From Glaciihabitans sp. INWT7 (GTDB lineage: Bacteria; Actinomycetota; Actinomycetes; Actinomycetales; Microbacteriaceae): a stretch of 64,000 nt of DNA. Both the position numbers and the translations under genes were made by a program. The notes beneath the pieces are model-generated. The model made no database searches. It worked only from the letters and a program-made list of their open reading frames with translations, and was not told the DNA's origin. The first letter of the stretch is position 1. Each line of letters begins with the position of its first letter. Location of the stretch: positions 1,864,419 to 1,928,418 of the forward strand of contig NZ_CP043653.1 in the NCBI RefSeq assembly GCF_014217685.1. Reading direction: 5' to 3'. This document shows positions 36,706 through 47,048 of the stretch, piece by piece.

Positions 36706-38502
36706 CTAGCCGATCGAGCCGCTCCGCACCCGCCCGGCGAGCTGGTCGGCGTCGAGGGCGAACAGGTCCCGCGCGCCGCCAGTGGCTGCGCCGAAGAGTC
36801 CTGCCACCTGCGGCAGCAGCTGCTCGGCATAGAAGCGAGCAAGCACGAGCTGGGTGTCGGCGAGGTCCGCGTCGCCGGTGGCCTCGCCGGCGAGAGCCGA
36901 GCGCGCCATCAGCCAGCCACCCACGGTGAGTCCCCACATGCGGAGGTAGGGAGACGAGCCGGCGAGCACGGCGTTCGGGTCGGACTGACTGGTGCGCAGC
37001 ATCCATCCGGTCGCCGCCTCGAGCGAGTCCAGCTGGGTGCGAAGCTGCAACCGGATCGTCTCGAAGGACTCCCCCGCGGCCGCGAGCTCGGTGTCGATCT
37101 CGCGCATGGTCGCGATGAATTCGAGGAAGGATGCTCCGCCGCGCACCGCGAGCTTGCGGCCGACGAGGTCCGCGGCCTGGATGCCGTTGGTGCCCTCGTA
37201 GATCGGAGTGATGCGCACGTCGCGGAAGTGCTGGGCCGCGCCGGTCTCCTCGATATAGCCCATGCCCCCGTAGACCTGCAGGGCGAGGGAGGTCAGCTCG
37301 ACGCCGAGGTCGGTGCCGAAGGACTTGCTGATCGGGGTGAGCAGGCCCACGATCTCGGATGCCCGCATCCGGGCCGCCTCGTCGGTACCGTGGGTGCTGA
37401 GGTCGATCTGCACCGCATTGAAGAGCACGAGACGACGGAGCGCCGAGAGGTACGCCTTCTGCGTCATCAGCATGCGACGCACGTCAGGGAAGTCGATGAT
37501 CGGCGAATCGACGGTGGCACCGATCGCCTTGCCCTGGGTGCGGTCCTGCGCGTAGGCGAGCGAGCCCTGGTAAGCGCGCTCGCCGATGGACAGGCCCTGG
37601 GTGCCCACCGAGAGCCGAGCGCTGTTCATCATGACGAACATGATGCGCATGCCGAGGTTCTCCTCGCCGATCAGGTACCCCGTCGCGTCCTCGTAGGAGA
37701 GCACGCAGGTCGGGGCACCGTGGATGCCCAGCTTGTGCTCGATCGAGAGGCAGCTGACACCGTTGTGCTCGCCGAGCGAACCGTCGTCGTGCACGTGGAA
37801 CTTCGGCACGATGAAGCAGGAGATCCCGCGGGTGCCGGCCGGGGCTCCCGGTGTGCGGGCGAGCACGAGGTGCACGATCTGCTCGGAGAGATCGTGCTCG
37901 CCGTAGGTGATGTAGATCTTCTGGCCGGTGATGGCATAGGTGCCGTCGCCGTTGGGAACGGCGCGAGTGGTGAGCGCCCCGACATCCGACCCCGCCTGAG
38001 GCTCGGTGAGGTTCATCGTGCCGGTCCACTCGCCACTGATCATCTTGGGCAGGTAGGTGTTCTTCTGCGCGTCGTCCCCGTAGTGCAGGAGGGCATCGAT
38101 GGCGCCCTGCGTGAGCAGTGGACAGAGCGCGAAGGCCATGTTCGAAGAGCCGAGCATCTCCTGGATGGCGAGGCCGACGGACCACGGGAAGCCGCCGCCG
38201 TCGAACTCCTCGGGGAACGGCACGCTGCCCCACCCCGCATCGACGTACTGGCGATAGGCGGACTTGAAGGCGGCCGGCGTGCGGACGGAGCCGTCGGGAT
38301 CGCGCTGCGCGCCCTCGACGTCCCCGGACTGGTTGGTGGGCGCGACGACCTTCACCATGAAGTCGCCGCAGTCTTCCAACAGGCCGACGACGGAGTCGAG
38401 ATCGGCGTGCTCATAGCCGGGGAGCGCGGCAACCTGGGGATACCCCACCACGTGCTCGAGGACGAAGGCAAGATCGGACACGGGGGGACGGTAATCGCTC
38501 AT
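36706..38502 (-). CDS. Acyl-CoA dehydrogenase, FadE5-like long form
   Basis: A 598-residue FAD enzyme that introduces the first double bond in fatty acyl-CoA oxidation. The long form has an N-terminal extension, the conserved [15 protein letters not shown] loop of the middle domain, and [20 protein letters not shown], where the glutamate in YEGT is the catalytic base. A C-terminal extra domain (about 475-598) is typical of this subgroup. The ATG at 38502 is chosen over a start 36 bases upstream because of the promoter. Substrate chain length is unknown. Confidence 0.92.
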   Translation of the reverse strand: MSDYRPPVSDLAFVLEHVVGYPQVAALPGYEHADLDSVVGLLEDCGDFMVKVVAPTNQSGDVEGAQRDPDGSVRTPAAFKSAYRQYVDAGWGSVPFPEEFDGGGFPWSVGLAIQEMLGSSNMAFALCPLLTQGAIDALLHYGDDAQKNTYLPKMISGEWTGTMNLTEPQAGSDVGALTTRAVPNGDGTYAITGQKIYITYGEHDLSEQIVHLVLARTPGAPAGTRGISCFIVPKFHVHDDGSLGEHNGVSCLSIEHKLGIHGAPTCVLSYEDATGYLIGEENLGMRIMFVMMNSARLSVGTQGLSIGERAYQGSLAYAQDRTQGKAIGATVDSPIIDFPDVRRMLMTQKAYLSALRRLVLFNAVQIDLSTHGTDEAARMRASEIVGLLTPISKSFGTDLGVELTSLALQVYGGMGYIEETGAAQHFRDVRITPIYEGTNGIQAADLVGRKLAVRGGASFLEFIATMREIDTELAAAGESFETIRLQLRTQLDSLEAATGWMLRTSQSDPNAVLAGSSPYLRMWGLTVGGWLMARSALAGEATGDADLADTQLVLARFYAEQLLPQVAGLFGAATGGARDLFALDADQLAGRVRSGSIG

Positions 38503-38508
38503 GTTCGC

Positions 38509-38514
38509 AGCGTA
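38509..38514 (-). promoter_or_regulatory. -10 box, leaderless start of acyl-CoA dehydrogenase
   Basis: TACGCT, exactly 6 nt before the ATG at 38502. Confidence 0.55.
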
Positions 38515-38767
38515 CTGCGCCGGTCGTCGTTCGGTCACGAACGCTGTGCCGACTCACAAAGGACTGTGGGCGGACACACTATTTGTTGTCAGTGCGGTCC
38601 ATCCCCTGCCGCGAACCCCACTGGCATGGACTGCGGGCGCGCGAGGGTGCCCGCCGCACCGACAGTGTTGAGCAGAGAACCGACAGGTGGTGCTCTCCTC
38701 GGCGCGGAATACAGCTCGAACTGCCAGGTATGCAGCCACCGCAGGGCCGAATCGGCGAGCAGCCGAG

Positions 38768-40618
38768 TTACTTCTCTTTCTTGGTCTCCGTGTCACCGCT
38801 GAGCGCCGCGATGAACGCCTCCTGCGGAACCTCGACGCGACCCACCATCTTCATGCGCTTCTTGCCCTCTTTCTGCTTCTCGAGGAGCTTGCGCTTGCGG
38901 GTGATGTCACCGCCGTAGCACTTGGCGAGCACGTCCTTACGCATCGCGCTGATCGACTCACGGGCGATGATCCGGGCACCGATGGCAGCCTGGATCGGCA
39001 CCTCGAACTGCTGGCGCGGGATCAGCTTCTTGAGCCGCTCCGTCATCAGCACGCCGTAGGCGTAGGCCTTGTCGCGGTGAACGATGGCGCTGAAGGCATC
39101 CACCGCCTCGCCCTGCAGCAGGATGTCGACCTTCACGAGGTCCGCATCCTGATCGCCGGTCGGTTCGTAATCCAACGAGGCGTAACCGGCGGTGCGGCTC
39201 TTCAGCTGGTCGAAGAAGTCGAACACGATCTCGCCGAGCGGCATCGTATAGTGCAACTCGACCCGGTCTTCCCCCACGTATTCCATACCCTGCATGGTGC
39301 CGCGGCGGCCCTGGCAGAGTTCCATCACGGTGCCGACGAAGTCCTTCGGAGTGAGGATGGATGCCTTCACCACGGGTTCGCTCACCGAGGCAATCTTGCC
39401 GCCAGGGAATTCGCTGGGGTTGGTGACCGTCACGGTCTTCTTGTCGTCGGTCGTGACCTCGTAGATCACGCTCGGCGCCGTCGCGATGAGGTCGAGACCG
39501 AACTCACGTTCCAGCCGTTCCGTGACGATCTCCAGGTGCAGCAGTCCGAGGAATCCGCAGCGGAAGCCGAAGCCGAGCGCCACGGAGGTCTCGGGCTCGT
39601 AGACCAGTGCGGCATCCGAGAGCTTGAGCTTGTCCAGGGCCTCGCGCAGCACCGGATAATCAGAGCCGTCGATCGGGTAGATGCCGGAGAAGACCATCGG
39701 CATCGGCTCGGAGTAGCCCTTGAGGGCGACGGTCGCGGGCTTCATGAAACTCGTCACGGTGTCACCCACCTTGCTGAGCCGCACGTCTTTGACGCCGGTG
39801 ATGAGGTAGCCGACCTCGCCGACGCCGAGCCCCTTCGTCGGGGTCGGCTCGGGGGCGCTCACTCCGATCTCGAGCACCTCGTGGGCGCTCTTGGTGCTCA
39901 TCATCATGATCTTCTCGCGCGGCTTGAGCGCCCCGTCGATCATGCGCACATAGGTGATCACGCCGCGATAGGCGTCGTAGACGGAGTCGAAGATCATGGC
40001 GCGGGCGGGCGCCGTCGCGTCGCCGACAGGCGGCGGGATGAGGCGGGTGGCGCGGTCGAGCAGTTCCGGCACGCCGACGCCGGTCTTGCCGGAGACGAGC
40101 AGGATGTCTTCCGGCTTGCATCCGAGCAGCCCGACGATCTCCTTGATGTACTTCTCGGGGTCCGCGGCGGGCAAGTCGATCTTGTTCAGCACCGGGATGA
40201 TCGTGAGGTCGTTGTCGAGCGCGAGGTAGAGGTTGGCGAGCGTCTGCGCTTCGATGCCCTGCGCGGCGTCCACGAGCAGGATCGCCCCCTCGCAGGCCGC
40301 GAGCGAGCGCGAGACCTCGTAAGTGAAGTCCACGTGGCCGGGGGTGTCGATCATGTTGAGCGCGTAGGTCTGGCCGTCGAGCTCCCACGGCATCCGCACG
40401 GCCTGGCTCTTGATCGTGATGCCGCGCTCGCGCTCGATGTCCATGCGGTCGAGGTATTGGGCGCGCATGTCGCGGTCGCTCACCACGCCGGTGATCTGCA
40501 GCATCCGGTCGGCGAGCGTGGATTTGCCGTGGTCGATGTGCGCGATGATGCAGAAGTTGCGGATGAAGGCGGGGTCGGTCGAAGCCGGCTCGAGGGCCTT
40601 CAATGCTCTGGGGCTCAC
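38768..40618 (-). CDS. lepA: Elongation factor 4 (LepA)
   Basis: A ribosome-associated GTPase affecting translation initiation and elongation fidelity. The 616-residue protein has [10 protein letters not shown] (G1), DTPGHVDF (G3) and NKID (G4), and the LepA-specific C-terminal domain with [26 protein letters not shown] 5 bases before the GTG at 40618 fixes the start; longer in-frame sequence upstream has no family similarity. A 265-base gap follows toward the acyl-CoA dehydrogenase gene, in which I see no gene. Confidence 0.96.
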   Translation of the reverse strand: MSPRALKALEPASTDPAFIRNFCIIAHIDHGKSTLADRMLQITGVVSDRDMRAQYLDRMDIERERGITIKSQAVRMPWELDGQTYALNMIDTPGHVDFTYEVSRSLAACEGAILLVDAAQGIEAQTLANLYLALDNDLTIIPVLNKIDLPAADPEKYIKEIVGLLGCKPEDILLVSGKTGVGVPELLDRATRLIPPPVGDATAPARAMIFDSVYDAYRGVITYVRMIDGALKPREKIMMMSTKSAHEVLEIGVSAPEPTPTKGLGVGEVGYLITGVKDVRLSKVGDTVTSFMKPATVALKGYSEPMPMVFSGIYPIDGSDYPVLREALDKLKLSDAALVYEPETSVALGFGFRCGFLGLLHLEIVTERLEREFGLDLIATAPSVIYEVTTDDKKTVTVTNPSEFPGGKIASVSEPVVKASILTPKDFVGTVMELCQGRRGTMQGMEYVGEDRVELHYTMPLGEIVFDFFDQLKSRTAGYASLDYEPTGDQDADLVKVDILLQGEAVDAFSAIVHRDKAYAYGVLMTERLKKLIPRQQFEVPIQAAIGARIIARESISAMRKDVLAKCYGGDITRKRKLLEKQKEGKKRMKMVGRVEVPQEAFIAALSGDTETKKEK

Positions 40619-40707
40619 GCAAATCCTTCGTATCGGTGCCGTGGGGTCGCACAATTCTCCCACGACGGGCGGCGGCCGGGATGCGGACGCCGCTCGACGG
40701 GCGACCG

Positions 40708-41052
40708 CTATTGCGCGAAGAATGCCGCGAGGACTCCGAACGGGGCGAGAAATGCGAGCCCGAACGCCAGGGCGAGCACCGGGAGCGCGAGGGAGACCGC
40801 TCCGACGATGATTCCCCAGGTGCTGTAGTTGCGACCGGCAGGTTCACGGTTGAGCCCGATCGAACCGACGACGATCGCGGCGACCGGCACGATCAGCGTG
40901 TACCCGAAGACGATCGAGGCGATCGCGAGCACGAGGCTCGTGATCCCGAGGCTTCGGGATGTGTCGCCGGCGACGACGGGCACGGCGCGTTCCTGCGGGG
41001 GCACGGGGGTGGTATCGATGGCCGGGCTGTTCTCGGTAGTCGGGATGGTCAT
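40708..41052 (-). CDS. DUF4190-like small membrane protein
   Basis: A 114-residue protein with a Pro/Thr-rich N-terminus and two hydrophobic hairpin segments, [20 protein letters not shown] and [20 protein letters not shown], joined by [18 protein letters not shown]. This matches the DUF4190 layout. Function unknown. GGAGAG before the ATG at 41052 is a good ribosome binding site, with a TAGCCT hexamer further upstream at about 41083-41088 as a possible promoter. Confidence 0.7.
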   Translation of the reverse strand: MTIPTTENSPAIDTTPVPPQERAVPVVAGDTSRSLGITSLVLAIASIVFGYTLIVPVAAIVVGSIGLNREPAGRNYSTWGIIVGAVSLALPVLALAFGLAFLAPFGVLAAFFAQ

Positions 41053-41145
41053 GTTCTCTCCAGGGGTGATCGGTGTCACTCCAGGCTAGAAAACACCGCA
41101 CACGGCGGCCATGGGGCTAACCCCCGGGTCGTCCGCGGCCAATCC

Positions 41146-42285
41146 CTACGGTGCCGGAAGCCGCCCGAGCCCCTCCAGCAGCACGGCCTGGTCGGCAGCG
41201 AGCGACACTCGGATCCAACCCTCCCCGGACCGTCCGAATGCACTGCCCGGCGCGATCGCGACCCGGTCGTGAAGCAGAAAATGTTCGGCCCAGGCAGCGA
41301 CGTCTCCGCCGCTCGCGTGGGAGACATCCACCCAGAGATAGAAGGCGCCGCCGGGCCGCTGGTAACGGATGCCACGGGAGTCGAGCAGCGCGCACGCCGC
41401 CTCGAGGTTGGCGCGATAGTGCTCCCGCGAGTCGGCCACGTGCTGGTGATCGCCGGTGATCGCTGCGACGGCGGCGTATTGGTCCGGCATCCCGACGCAG
41501 CTGATCGATGCCTCTTGGACGGTTCGCATGACGGCGGCGAGGCCGGGTGGGGTCACAAGATAGCCGATGCGGGCTCCGGTCATCGCGTAGGTCTTGGAGA
41601 GGGAGAAGACGCTGAACACCCGGTCATCGGTGTCGAGGCTCGCGATGCTCACATGCGGGGCGCTGTAGGTGAAGTATTCGTAGACCTCGTCGCTGAGAAC
41701 CCAGAGGTCGTGGCGGCGGGCGAAATCGAGAAGCGTGCGCAACTGCTTCTCGTCGAACACGACACCGAGCGGATTCGACGGAGAGTTGACGATGATGACG
41801 CGGGTGCGGTCCGTGACGAGTCGCTCGAGTTCGTCGAGATCCGGAGCGAAACCGTGCTCCGGGCGCAGGGAGTACGGCACCGGCACGGCCTCGAGCAGCC
41901 GGGCATTCATCGTGAAGGTGGTGTACCCGGGATCGGGAACGAGCACCTCATCGCCGGTGGAGAGAAGCAGACGCATCGCCTGGAACAGCCCCTGTGTGGC
42001 GCCGAGGGTCACCCAGACGCGCTCGACATCCACCTCGATGCCGTTCTCCCGGCTCAGCTTCTGCTCGATGGCCGCTCTCAGCGGCGGGATCCCCCCGTTT
42101 GCCGAATAGCTCGTGAGGTCGTCGCGCCACGCTTGCGCCCCGGCCGCGAGGATGTGCGCGGCGACCGGACGGTCGGGCTCCCCCACCGCGAGGGAGATCA
42201 CGTCATCCAACTCGAGGGCGATCTCGAAGATGCGCCGGATGCCGGACTGCGGAACAGCGGCGATGTGCGGGGAGAGTGACGGCAT
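41146..42285 (-). CDS. Class I/II PLP-dependent aminotransferase
   Basis: A 379-residue fold-type I aminotransferase of the aspartate/aromatic group. VNSPSNPLGVVF carries the conserved Asn, VLSDEVYEYF the Asp and Tyr (about D199, Y202), and SLSKTYAMTGAR the PLP lysine (about K231). Substrate specificity cannot be deduced. It has a leaderless promoter and is divergent from the pseudo-hydrolase gene 43 bases away. Confidence 0.9.
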   Translation of the reverse strand: MPSLSPHIAAVPQSGIRRIFEIALELDDVISLAVGEPDRPVAAHILAAGAQAWRDDLTSYSANGGIPPLRAAIEQKLSRENGIEVDVERVWVTLGATQGLFQAMRLLLSTGDEVLVPDPGYTTFTMNARLLEAVPVPYSLRPEHGFAPDLDELERLVTDRTRVIIVNSPSNPLGVVFDEKQLRTLLDFARRHDLWVLSDEVYEYFTYSAPHVSIASLDTDDRVFSVFSLSKTYAMTGARIGYLVTPPGLAAVMRTVQEASISCVGMPDQYAAVAAITGDHQHVADSREHYRANLEAACALLDSRGIRYQRPGGAFYLWVDVSHASGGDVAAWAEHFLLHDRVAIAPGSAFGRSGEGWIRVSLAADQAVLLEGLGRLPAP

Positions 42286-42291
42286 ACTGTC

Positions 42292-42297
42292 AGGCTA
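42292..42297 (-). promoter_or_regulatory. -10 box, leaderless start of aminotransferase
   Basis: TAGCCT, exactly 6 nt before the ATG at 42285. It lies 19 bases from the divergent -10 box of the next gene. Confidence 0.6.
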
Positions 42298-42316
42298 TTA
42301 CCCCAGCTGGAGCCAT

Positions 42317-42322
42317 TAGCAT
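42317..42322 (+). promoter_or_regulatory. -10 box, leaderless start of alpha/beta-hydrolase
   Basis: TAGCAT, exactly 6 nt before the ATG at 42329. Confidence 0.6.
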
Positions 42323-42328
42323 CGTGAA

Positions 42329-43057
42329 ATGCCCACCCCCGTCGTGCTCGTCCACGGCCTCCGCGGCTCGAGCGCCGAGTGGTCGGTGCTGCGCGACATC
42401 CTCGAGGCTCACGGACACGAGGTAGTGGCGGTGGATCTTCCCGGCCACGGCACCCGCATCGGCGAACCATTCTCCATCGGCGAGTCCCTGGTGACAGTCG
42501 CGGATGCCGCGCGCTCCCTCGGCACCGTACCGGTGTTCGTCGTCGGCCGGGGTCTCGGCGGTCATCTCGCAGTGGAGTGCGGCTCCCTGATCGACACCGT
42601 CGGCGGTGTCGTCGCCATCGGCTGCGGCACCCAGGCGCTCAGCTGGGTTCTCGACAGCTACCGCATCGCCTCGACCACGACCCACCACATGCTTCCCGAC
42701 AGCGGCGCGGCGATGAGCAGCGCGGCATCCTCCACCTTCGTTCGTGCCGGATCCTCGGGCGGTGTCGCCCCCTCCGAGCACTTCGCCGATACCCTCCGCC
42801 AGCTCGACGCGCTCGACACCGGTGCCGCACTCTCGCGGCTTCAGGTGCCGGTGTGGTTGCTCAACGGTCAGTTCGACCGGTTCCGGATGCAGGAGCGCGC
42901 CTTCCTGTCCGCCGCGGCCGATCGCCGGCTCGTACGCCAGCGCGGGGTGCGCCTCGCCGCCCGTTTTCGCCGCCCGATGGACACCGCCCGCCTGCTGCTG
43001 GGAATCCTCGATGGGCGCCACCCGACACGCTCCCGCGCCGCGTTGCCGGATCGCTGA
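42329..43057 (+). CDS. Alpha/beta-hydrolase fold protein lacking the catalytic triad
   Basis: A 242-residue protein with clear hydrolase-fold landmarks: PVVLVHGLRGSSAEW (oxyanion loop), VDLPGHGTR, and the acid-loop region VPVWLLNGQFDRF (about D183). The nucleophile elbow reads VVGRGLGGHLA where GHSLGG would be expected, so Gly replaces Ser at about position 75. The late GxGHLA region reads RGVRLAARFRRP, so the catalytic His also appears lost. It is therefore probably a pseudoenzyme with a binding or regulatory role. It is preserved as an intact gene with its own promoter, divergent from an aminotransferase gene. Confidence 0.8.
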   Translation: MPTPVVLVHGLRGSSAEWSVLRDILEAHGHEVVAVDLPGHGTRIGEPFSIGESLVTVADAARSLGTVPVFVVGRGLGGHLAVECGSLIDTVGGVVAIGCGTQALSWVLDSYRIASTTTHHMLPDSGAAMSSAASSTFVRAGSSGGVAPSEHFADTLRQLDALDTGAALSRLQVPVWLLNGQFDRFRMQERAFLSAAADRRLVRQRGVRLAARFRRPMDTARLLLGILDGRHPTRSRAALPDR

Positions 43058-43196
43058 CGCACTGGTATCGTTGATGGTTGGCTTGCGCGAGACATTTGGT
43101 ACCCGAATGGTTTCGCGAATCGCAGCCCGGATCCCTCAGCACTGGAACCGGTTCGCGGCTGCCCTCAACCGTTCGAACCACAGAGAAAGTTAGACA

Positions 43197-43457
43197 TTGG
43201 CAAACATCAAGTCGCAGATCAAGCGCATCGGAACCAACAAGAAGTCCCAGGACCGCAACAAGGCCGTGAAGAGCGAGGTCAAGACCGCCGTGCGTACCGC
43301 GCGTGAGGCCATCGTCGCCGGCGACGCCGCCAAGGCCGCCACGGCACTCGCGCTCGCGTCGAAGAAGCTCGACAAGGCCGCAAGCAAGGGCGTCATCCAC
43401 AAGAACCAGGCTGCGAACCGCAAGTCGGCCATCGCCAAGCAGGTCGCCGCACTCTAA
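43197..43457 (+). CDS. rpsT: Ribosomal protein S20
   Basis: An 86-residue 30S protein that binds 16S rRNA early in assembly. [15 protein letters not shown] is the family N-terminus and [20 protein letters not shown] the conserved C-terminal helix. The start is TTG at 43197 with a weak GAAAG upstream. The E. coli rpsT also starts with UUG, which is linked to its autoregulation, so the weak start may be functional here too. Confidence 0.97.
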   Translation: MANIKSQIKRIGTNKKSQDRNKAVKSEVKTAVRTAREAIVAGDAAKAATALALASKKLDKAASKGVIHKNQAANRKSAIAKQVAAL

Positions 43458-43460
43458 GCG

Positions 43461-43510
43461 TCTTCGTCCGGACCTTTTCGTCCGGGCCTTTTCGTCCGCG
43501 CGTTTTCGTC
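43461..43510. repeat. 14-bp imperfect tandem repeats after rpsT
   Basis: The unit TTTTCGTCCGGGCC occurs about three and a half times (43461-43474, 43475-43488, 43489-43502, then a partial copy) between the rpsT stop and its terminator. Each copy keeps TTCGTC. Confidence 0.8.
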
Positions 43511-43514
43511 AGGA

Positions 43515-43544
43515 GCCCGTCACCGTTCGCGGTGGCGGGCTTTT
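43515..43544 (+). terminator. Intrinsic terminator of rpsT
   Basis: An 11-bp stem (GCCCGTCACCG with CGGTGGCGGGC, one G-U pair) closed by a TTCG tetraloop and followed by TTTT. Confidence 0.88.
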
Positions 43545-43553
43545 GCGTGCCCG

Positions 43554-44591
43554 TTAGGAGGTGCCGCGGGTGCTGATCACGCCGACCAGACGCTCGAGCA
43601 CGAAGACCGGATCGCGACCGGCACCCTTGATCGCGGCATCCGTCTCTGCGAGCAGTTCGATGCACCGGCCGAGGCCGCGGTCGTCCCACCCCTGCAGGTC
43701 GCGACGGGCGCGATCGACCTGCCAGGGCGCGAGTCCGAACTGCTGGGCGAGCTGGCCAGATGCTCCGCGCGCGCCGGAGATCTTCGCCATGGTGCGCAAC
43801 TTGCTTGCGAAGGCGGCGAGGATCGGCACCGGGTCGGCTCCGGAGGCCAGCGCGTGGCGCAGCAGGATGAGGGCGTCGCCGCGGCGGCCCGCGATCGCGA
43901 CATCCGCGACCCGGAAGGCATTGGTCTCGACCCTGCCCGAGTAGTACTTCTCGACGGTGACCTCGGTGATCTCCTCGCTCGCGTCGGCCATCAGTTGCTG
44001 GCACGCGGCCGCGAGCTCGGCGAGGTCATCGGAGAAGGCACCGGTGAGCGCGCGGAGGGCACCGCTCGTGATGCGGCGGTTCTCGATCGCAAACTCCGCC
44101 GCGGCGAAATCGAGCTTCTCGGAGTCTTTCTTGAGCTCGGTGCAGACGATCTCGATGCCGTTGCCGAGCCCGCCGCGGATGGCGTCGAGCAACTTCTTGC
44201 CCCGCACTCCGCCGGCGTGCCGCAGCACGACATAGGTGTCGTCGGCCGGTGATTCCAGATACTGGATGGTCTCGGCGATGAAGGCATCCGTGCACTTCTC
44301 GACGCCGGTGATCCGGATCATGCGCGGCTCGCCGAACAGCGAAGGACTGGCCATGGTGATGAGCTCACCCGGCCCGTACGCATCGGCTTCGAGGTCGCTG
44401 ATCTCGAGGCTCGGGTCTTCTGCCCTGAGGATCTCGCGCAACAGGCGGATGGCGCGTTCGGCCAGAAAATCCTCTGTGCCCGAGACGAGCACAACATTCG
44501 CCGGTCGCACGCGGTCCCAACCCAGCTGGGGAATCGACACCGCCGTCTTCCCTGCTGGGGATGCGGATCTCGGTGCTGCCCTGCCTGCCAC
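43554..44591 (-). CDS. holA: DNA polymerase III subunit delta
   Basis: The clamp-loader subunit that opens the beta sliding clamp. The 345-residue protein has the HolA pattern VVLVSGTEDFLAERAIRLLR (P-loop-like but degenerate), EADAYGPGELITMASPSLFG (clamp-contact region) and the C-terminal collar domain (RDLQGWDDRGLGRCIELLAE). GGGGAG before the GTG at 44591 supports the start. The order comEA-comEC-holA-rpsT is widely conserved. Confidence 0.92.
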   Translation of the reverse strand: MAGRAAPRSASPAGKTAVSIPQLGWDRVRPANVVLVSGTEDFLAERAIRLLREILRAEDPSLEISDLEADAYGPGELITMASPSLFGEPRMIRITGVEKCTDAFIAETIQYLESPADDTYVVLRHAGGVRGKKLLDAIRGGLGNGIEIVCTELKKDSEKLDFAAAEFAIENRRITSGALRALTGAFSDDLAELAAACQQLMADASEEITEVTVEKYYSGRVETNAFRVADVAIAGRRGDALILLRHALASGADPVPILAAFASKLRTMAKISGARGASGQLAQQFGLAPWQVDRARRDLQGWDDRGLGRCIELLAETDAAIKGAGRDPVFVLERLVGVISTRGTS

Positions 44592-44696
44592 TGCGCTCCC
44601 CGAATCTCTTCGCCCTGAAGGGCTGTCGGCCCCAGTTTATTGCGACCCCACTGACGATCGGACCGACGGGCAGCAGGCGGAGGCCTGAGCGGTAAT

Positions 44697-47048
44697 CTAG
44701 TGAGAGTTCGCCTTCCCCTCCGGCATCGAATGCTCAGTCCACACGATCACACCCCCTCCCGGAGCCGGCGCCAGCAGCGCCATCCCCTCGAGGTCCGTGC
44801 GGGTCGGAAGGGTGCGGCTGTCGGCGAGGAAGCCGAGCAATCGGTCGGTCGGGTGCCCGTAGCCGTTGGCGAGGCCGACTCCGATCACTCCGACCGTCGC
44901 GTGCAGCGCCGCGTAGAGCTTCGGGTTCTGATCGCCAGAACCGTGGTGCGCCACCTTCACGACATCCACTGGACCGATGCGATTGGCCGCCATCATCAGG
45001 GCCTGTGGTCGCTCGCCGAGGTCGCCGAGAAAGAGGGACGAGAGGCATCCCGACGTGCACTCCCCGACTCCGGTGAACCGCAGTGTCACGCTCGCGTCGT
45101 TGCCGGGTGCGACCGAGCCGAGCCGCGCCCGTGGCCACAAGACCTCCCACCCGAGCTCGCCCAGCCGGCCCGTGAGCCCCTGGCTCACCTGGCTGACGGC
45201 GGCACCGCGCTGCGCGAGTTGCGCGCCGATGCCCGATGCCGGCGATCCGTCGCTCGGGCCGGTCATCGCCCGGGTGACGCGACCGAATACGGCGGAGGTT
45301 CCGCCCACATGATCCAGGTCCCAATGGCTGAGCAGCAGAAGGTCGATGTGGGAGATGCCGAGATCATCGAGGCACCGCCGCAACAGCTTCGGATCGCGAC
45401 CCGTGTCGACGAGAGCGATGTGCCCCTGGCTGCGAACGAGCACAGCATCGCCCTGGCCGACATCGCAGGCCGCGATCTGCCAGTTGTCGGGTTTCGAGAG
45501 ACGCCCCCTGAGGGAGTCCCCCGCGGCGACGCCTCCCACCACCACGACGACGAGGGCGAGCGCGATCGAGGCGAACCTGTGCCACCGAGGACCCGGCGGC
45601 GCGAGCATGACCACGAGGAGCAAGGCTGTGATGAGTGCGATGGAGGCGACCCCGGGAGCACCCTGCACCCAGGGAAGCGACCCTCCCGGCAGGCCACTGA
45701 AGAACGTGGCGACGGAGGCGATCCAGGCCGCTGGCAGCCAGGCGATCGCCGCGACGAGGTTGCCGACGGCGGGCAGCACCGGAAGCAGCACACAAGCGAT
45801 CAGACCGAGCACGGTGGCAACCGGAGCGGCGGGTTCCGCGAGCACGTTGGCGAAGACTCCGTAGGTGGGAATGCTCGGGTTGAGCAGGATGAGCACCGGT
45901 TGACAGGCCAATTGTGCGGCGAGCGGGATGGAGAGCACCGCCGCGAGCCAGAGCGGGACCCAACGGGACATCAGTCTCGTGAGCGGTGCGGAGAGGGTCA
46001 GCAGCCCCCCGGTGGCGAGCACAGAGAGGATGAAGCCGTAGCTGTGGGAGAGCCAGGGATCCGTCGCCAGCAGGACGAGACTGGCCAGCGCCAGGATGGG
46101 GATGCCGCGAACCGGACGCCCCCGGGCGAGTGCCGCGAGCACCAGAGCCGCCATCACCGCGGCCCGCAGCACGCTCGGCTCGGGGGTGACCAGCACCACG
46201 AAGCCCAGGAGGATGGCCACCGACAGGCCGATCCGCCAGGCCCGCGGGAGACCGATCGCCGCACCGCCGAGCATGACCAGAGCGATCACGACGGCACAAT
46301 TGGCACCGGAGACGGCAGTCAAATGGCTGAGAGAGGTCGCCTTCATCGCGCCGTCGAGCGTTGTGCCGACGGCGCTGGTGTCCCCGATGGCAAGGCCCGG
46401 GAGCAGGTCTCCGCCGTTGCCCGGGAGCGTTGCCGCCGCCTGCCTGAACCCGGTGCGAAGACCATTCGCCCAGTCGAGGTACCAGGGCGGGGCGGACTCC
46501 AGGCGCAGCCCCCGATCGGCGAAGAAGCGGAACGCGACCTGGTCCGTCGGCTCGGCTGTCGATAGGGTACCCGCGAGACTCACGGTCGCTCCGATGCCGA
46601 TCGGATCGGGCGGCGGAATCGCGAAGACGGTGGCCGGGCTATCGACCGACAACATGCGGCCGGCGATTGTCACCGAATTCACCGTGGCGGAGAACATCGC
46701 CCTACCCGCGACACCCTGGCCATCCGGCGGCACCGTTTCGGTGACCACCGCCCTCGCGGTGACGAAGCGACCGGCCTGGGCCGCCTCGATCAGCGCCTCC
46801 GGCGATCGATCCGGGGCCCTGGTCGCCGCGACGCTGGTGAGCAGAGCGCTGGCCGCAAGCGCGAGGACCAGGCCGACGAGCACGGCGCGAAAGCGCCCGC
46901 GCGCGGCAAGAGACGCCAGCAGGGTCAGGGAGGTGGCGACCCAGAAGAGGATCGCCGCGCCAGGGAGCAACTGCGGTGTCGCGACAAGCACCCCGACCGC
47001 TACCCAGGCGACCACCGTCGGCACCGCGAGTCGCAGGTCGACGTTCAC
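44697..47048 (-). CDS. comEC: ComEC/Rec2-family DNA uptake channel
   Basis: A polytopic membrane protein for transport of single-stranded DNA during transformation. The 783-residue protein has N-terminal transmembrane helices, a DUF4131-like OB region, the Competence domain (SHLTAVSGANCAVVIALVML onward) and a C-terminal metallo-beta-lactamase domain with LLLSHWDLDHVGG, proposed to act as a nuclease. The start is GTG at 47048, at the edge of a tandem repeat that fills the gap to comEA. Competence has rarely been shown in this group, so the role is inferred from family. Confidence 0.93.
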   Translation of the reverse strand: MNVDLRLAVPTVVAWVAVGVLVATPQLLPGAAILFWVATSLTLLASLAARGRFRAVLVGLVLALAASALLTSVAATRAPDRSPEALIEAAQAGRFVTARAVVTETVPPDGQGVAGRAMFSATVNSVTIAGRMLSVDSPATVFAIPPPDPIGIGATVSLAGTLSTAEPTDQVAFRFFADRGLRLESAPPWYLDWANGLRTGFRQAAATLPGNGGDLLPGLAIGDTSAVGTTLDGAMKATSLSHLTAVSGANCAVVIALVMLGGAAIGLPRAWRIGLSVAILLGFVVLVTPEPSVLRAAVMAALVLAALARGRPVRGIPILALASLVLLATDPWLSHSYGFILSVLATGGLLTLSAPLTRLMSRWVPLWLAAVLSIPLAAQLACQPVLILLNPSIPTYGVFANVLAEPAAPVATVLGLIACVLLPVLPAVGNLVAAIAWLPAAWIASVATFFSGLPGGSLPWVQGAPGVASIALITALLLVVMLAPPGPRWHRFASIALALVVVVVGGVAAGDSLRGRLSKPDNWQIAACDVGQGDAVLVRSQGHIALVDTGRDPKLLRRCLDDLGISHIDLLLLSHWDLDHVGGTSAVFGRVTRAMTGPSDGSPASGIGAQLAQRGAAVSQVSQGLTGRLGELGWEVLWPRARLGSVAPGNDASVTLRFTGVGECTSGCLSSLFLGDLGERPQALMMAANRIGPVDVVKVAHHGSGDQNPKLYAALHATVGVIGVGLANGYGHPTDRLLGFLADSRTLPTRTDLEGMALLAPAPGGGVIVWTEHSMPEGKANSH

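Noticed and set aside
38503-38767. Possible small gene between the acyl-CoA dehydrogenase gene and lepA
   Set aside because: Short frames on both strands have no start with a ribosome binding site and no protein-like composition.
38687-40828. A 713-codon open frame on the plus strand
   Set aside because: Antisense shadow of lepA; His/Asp/Arg-rich composition without domains. The same applies to the long plus-strand frames at 4865-7072, 16628-18310 and 44700-46565.
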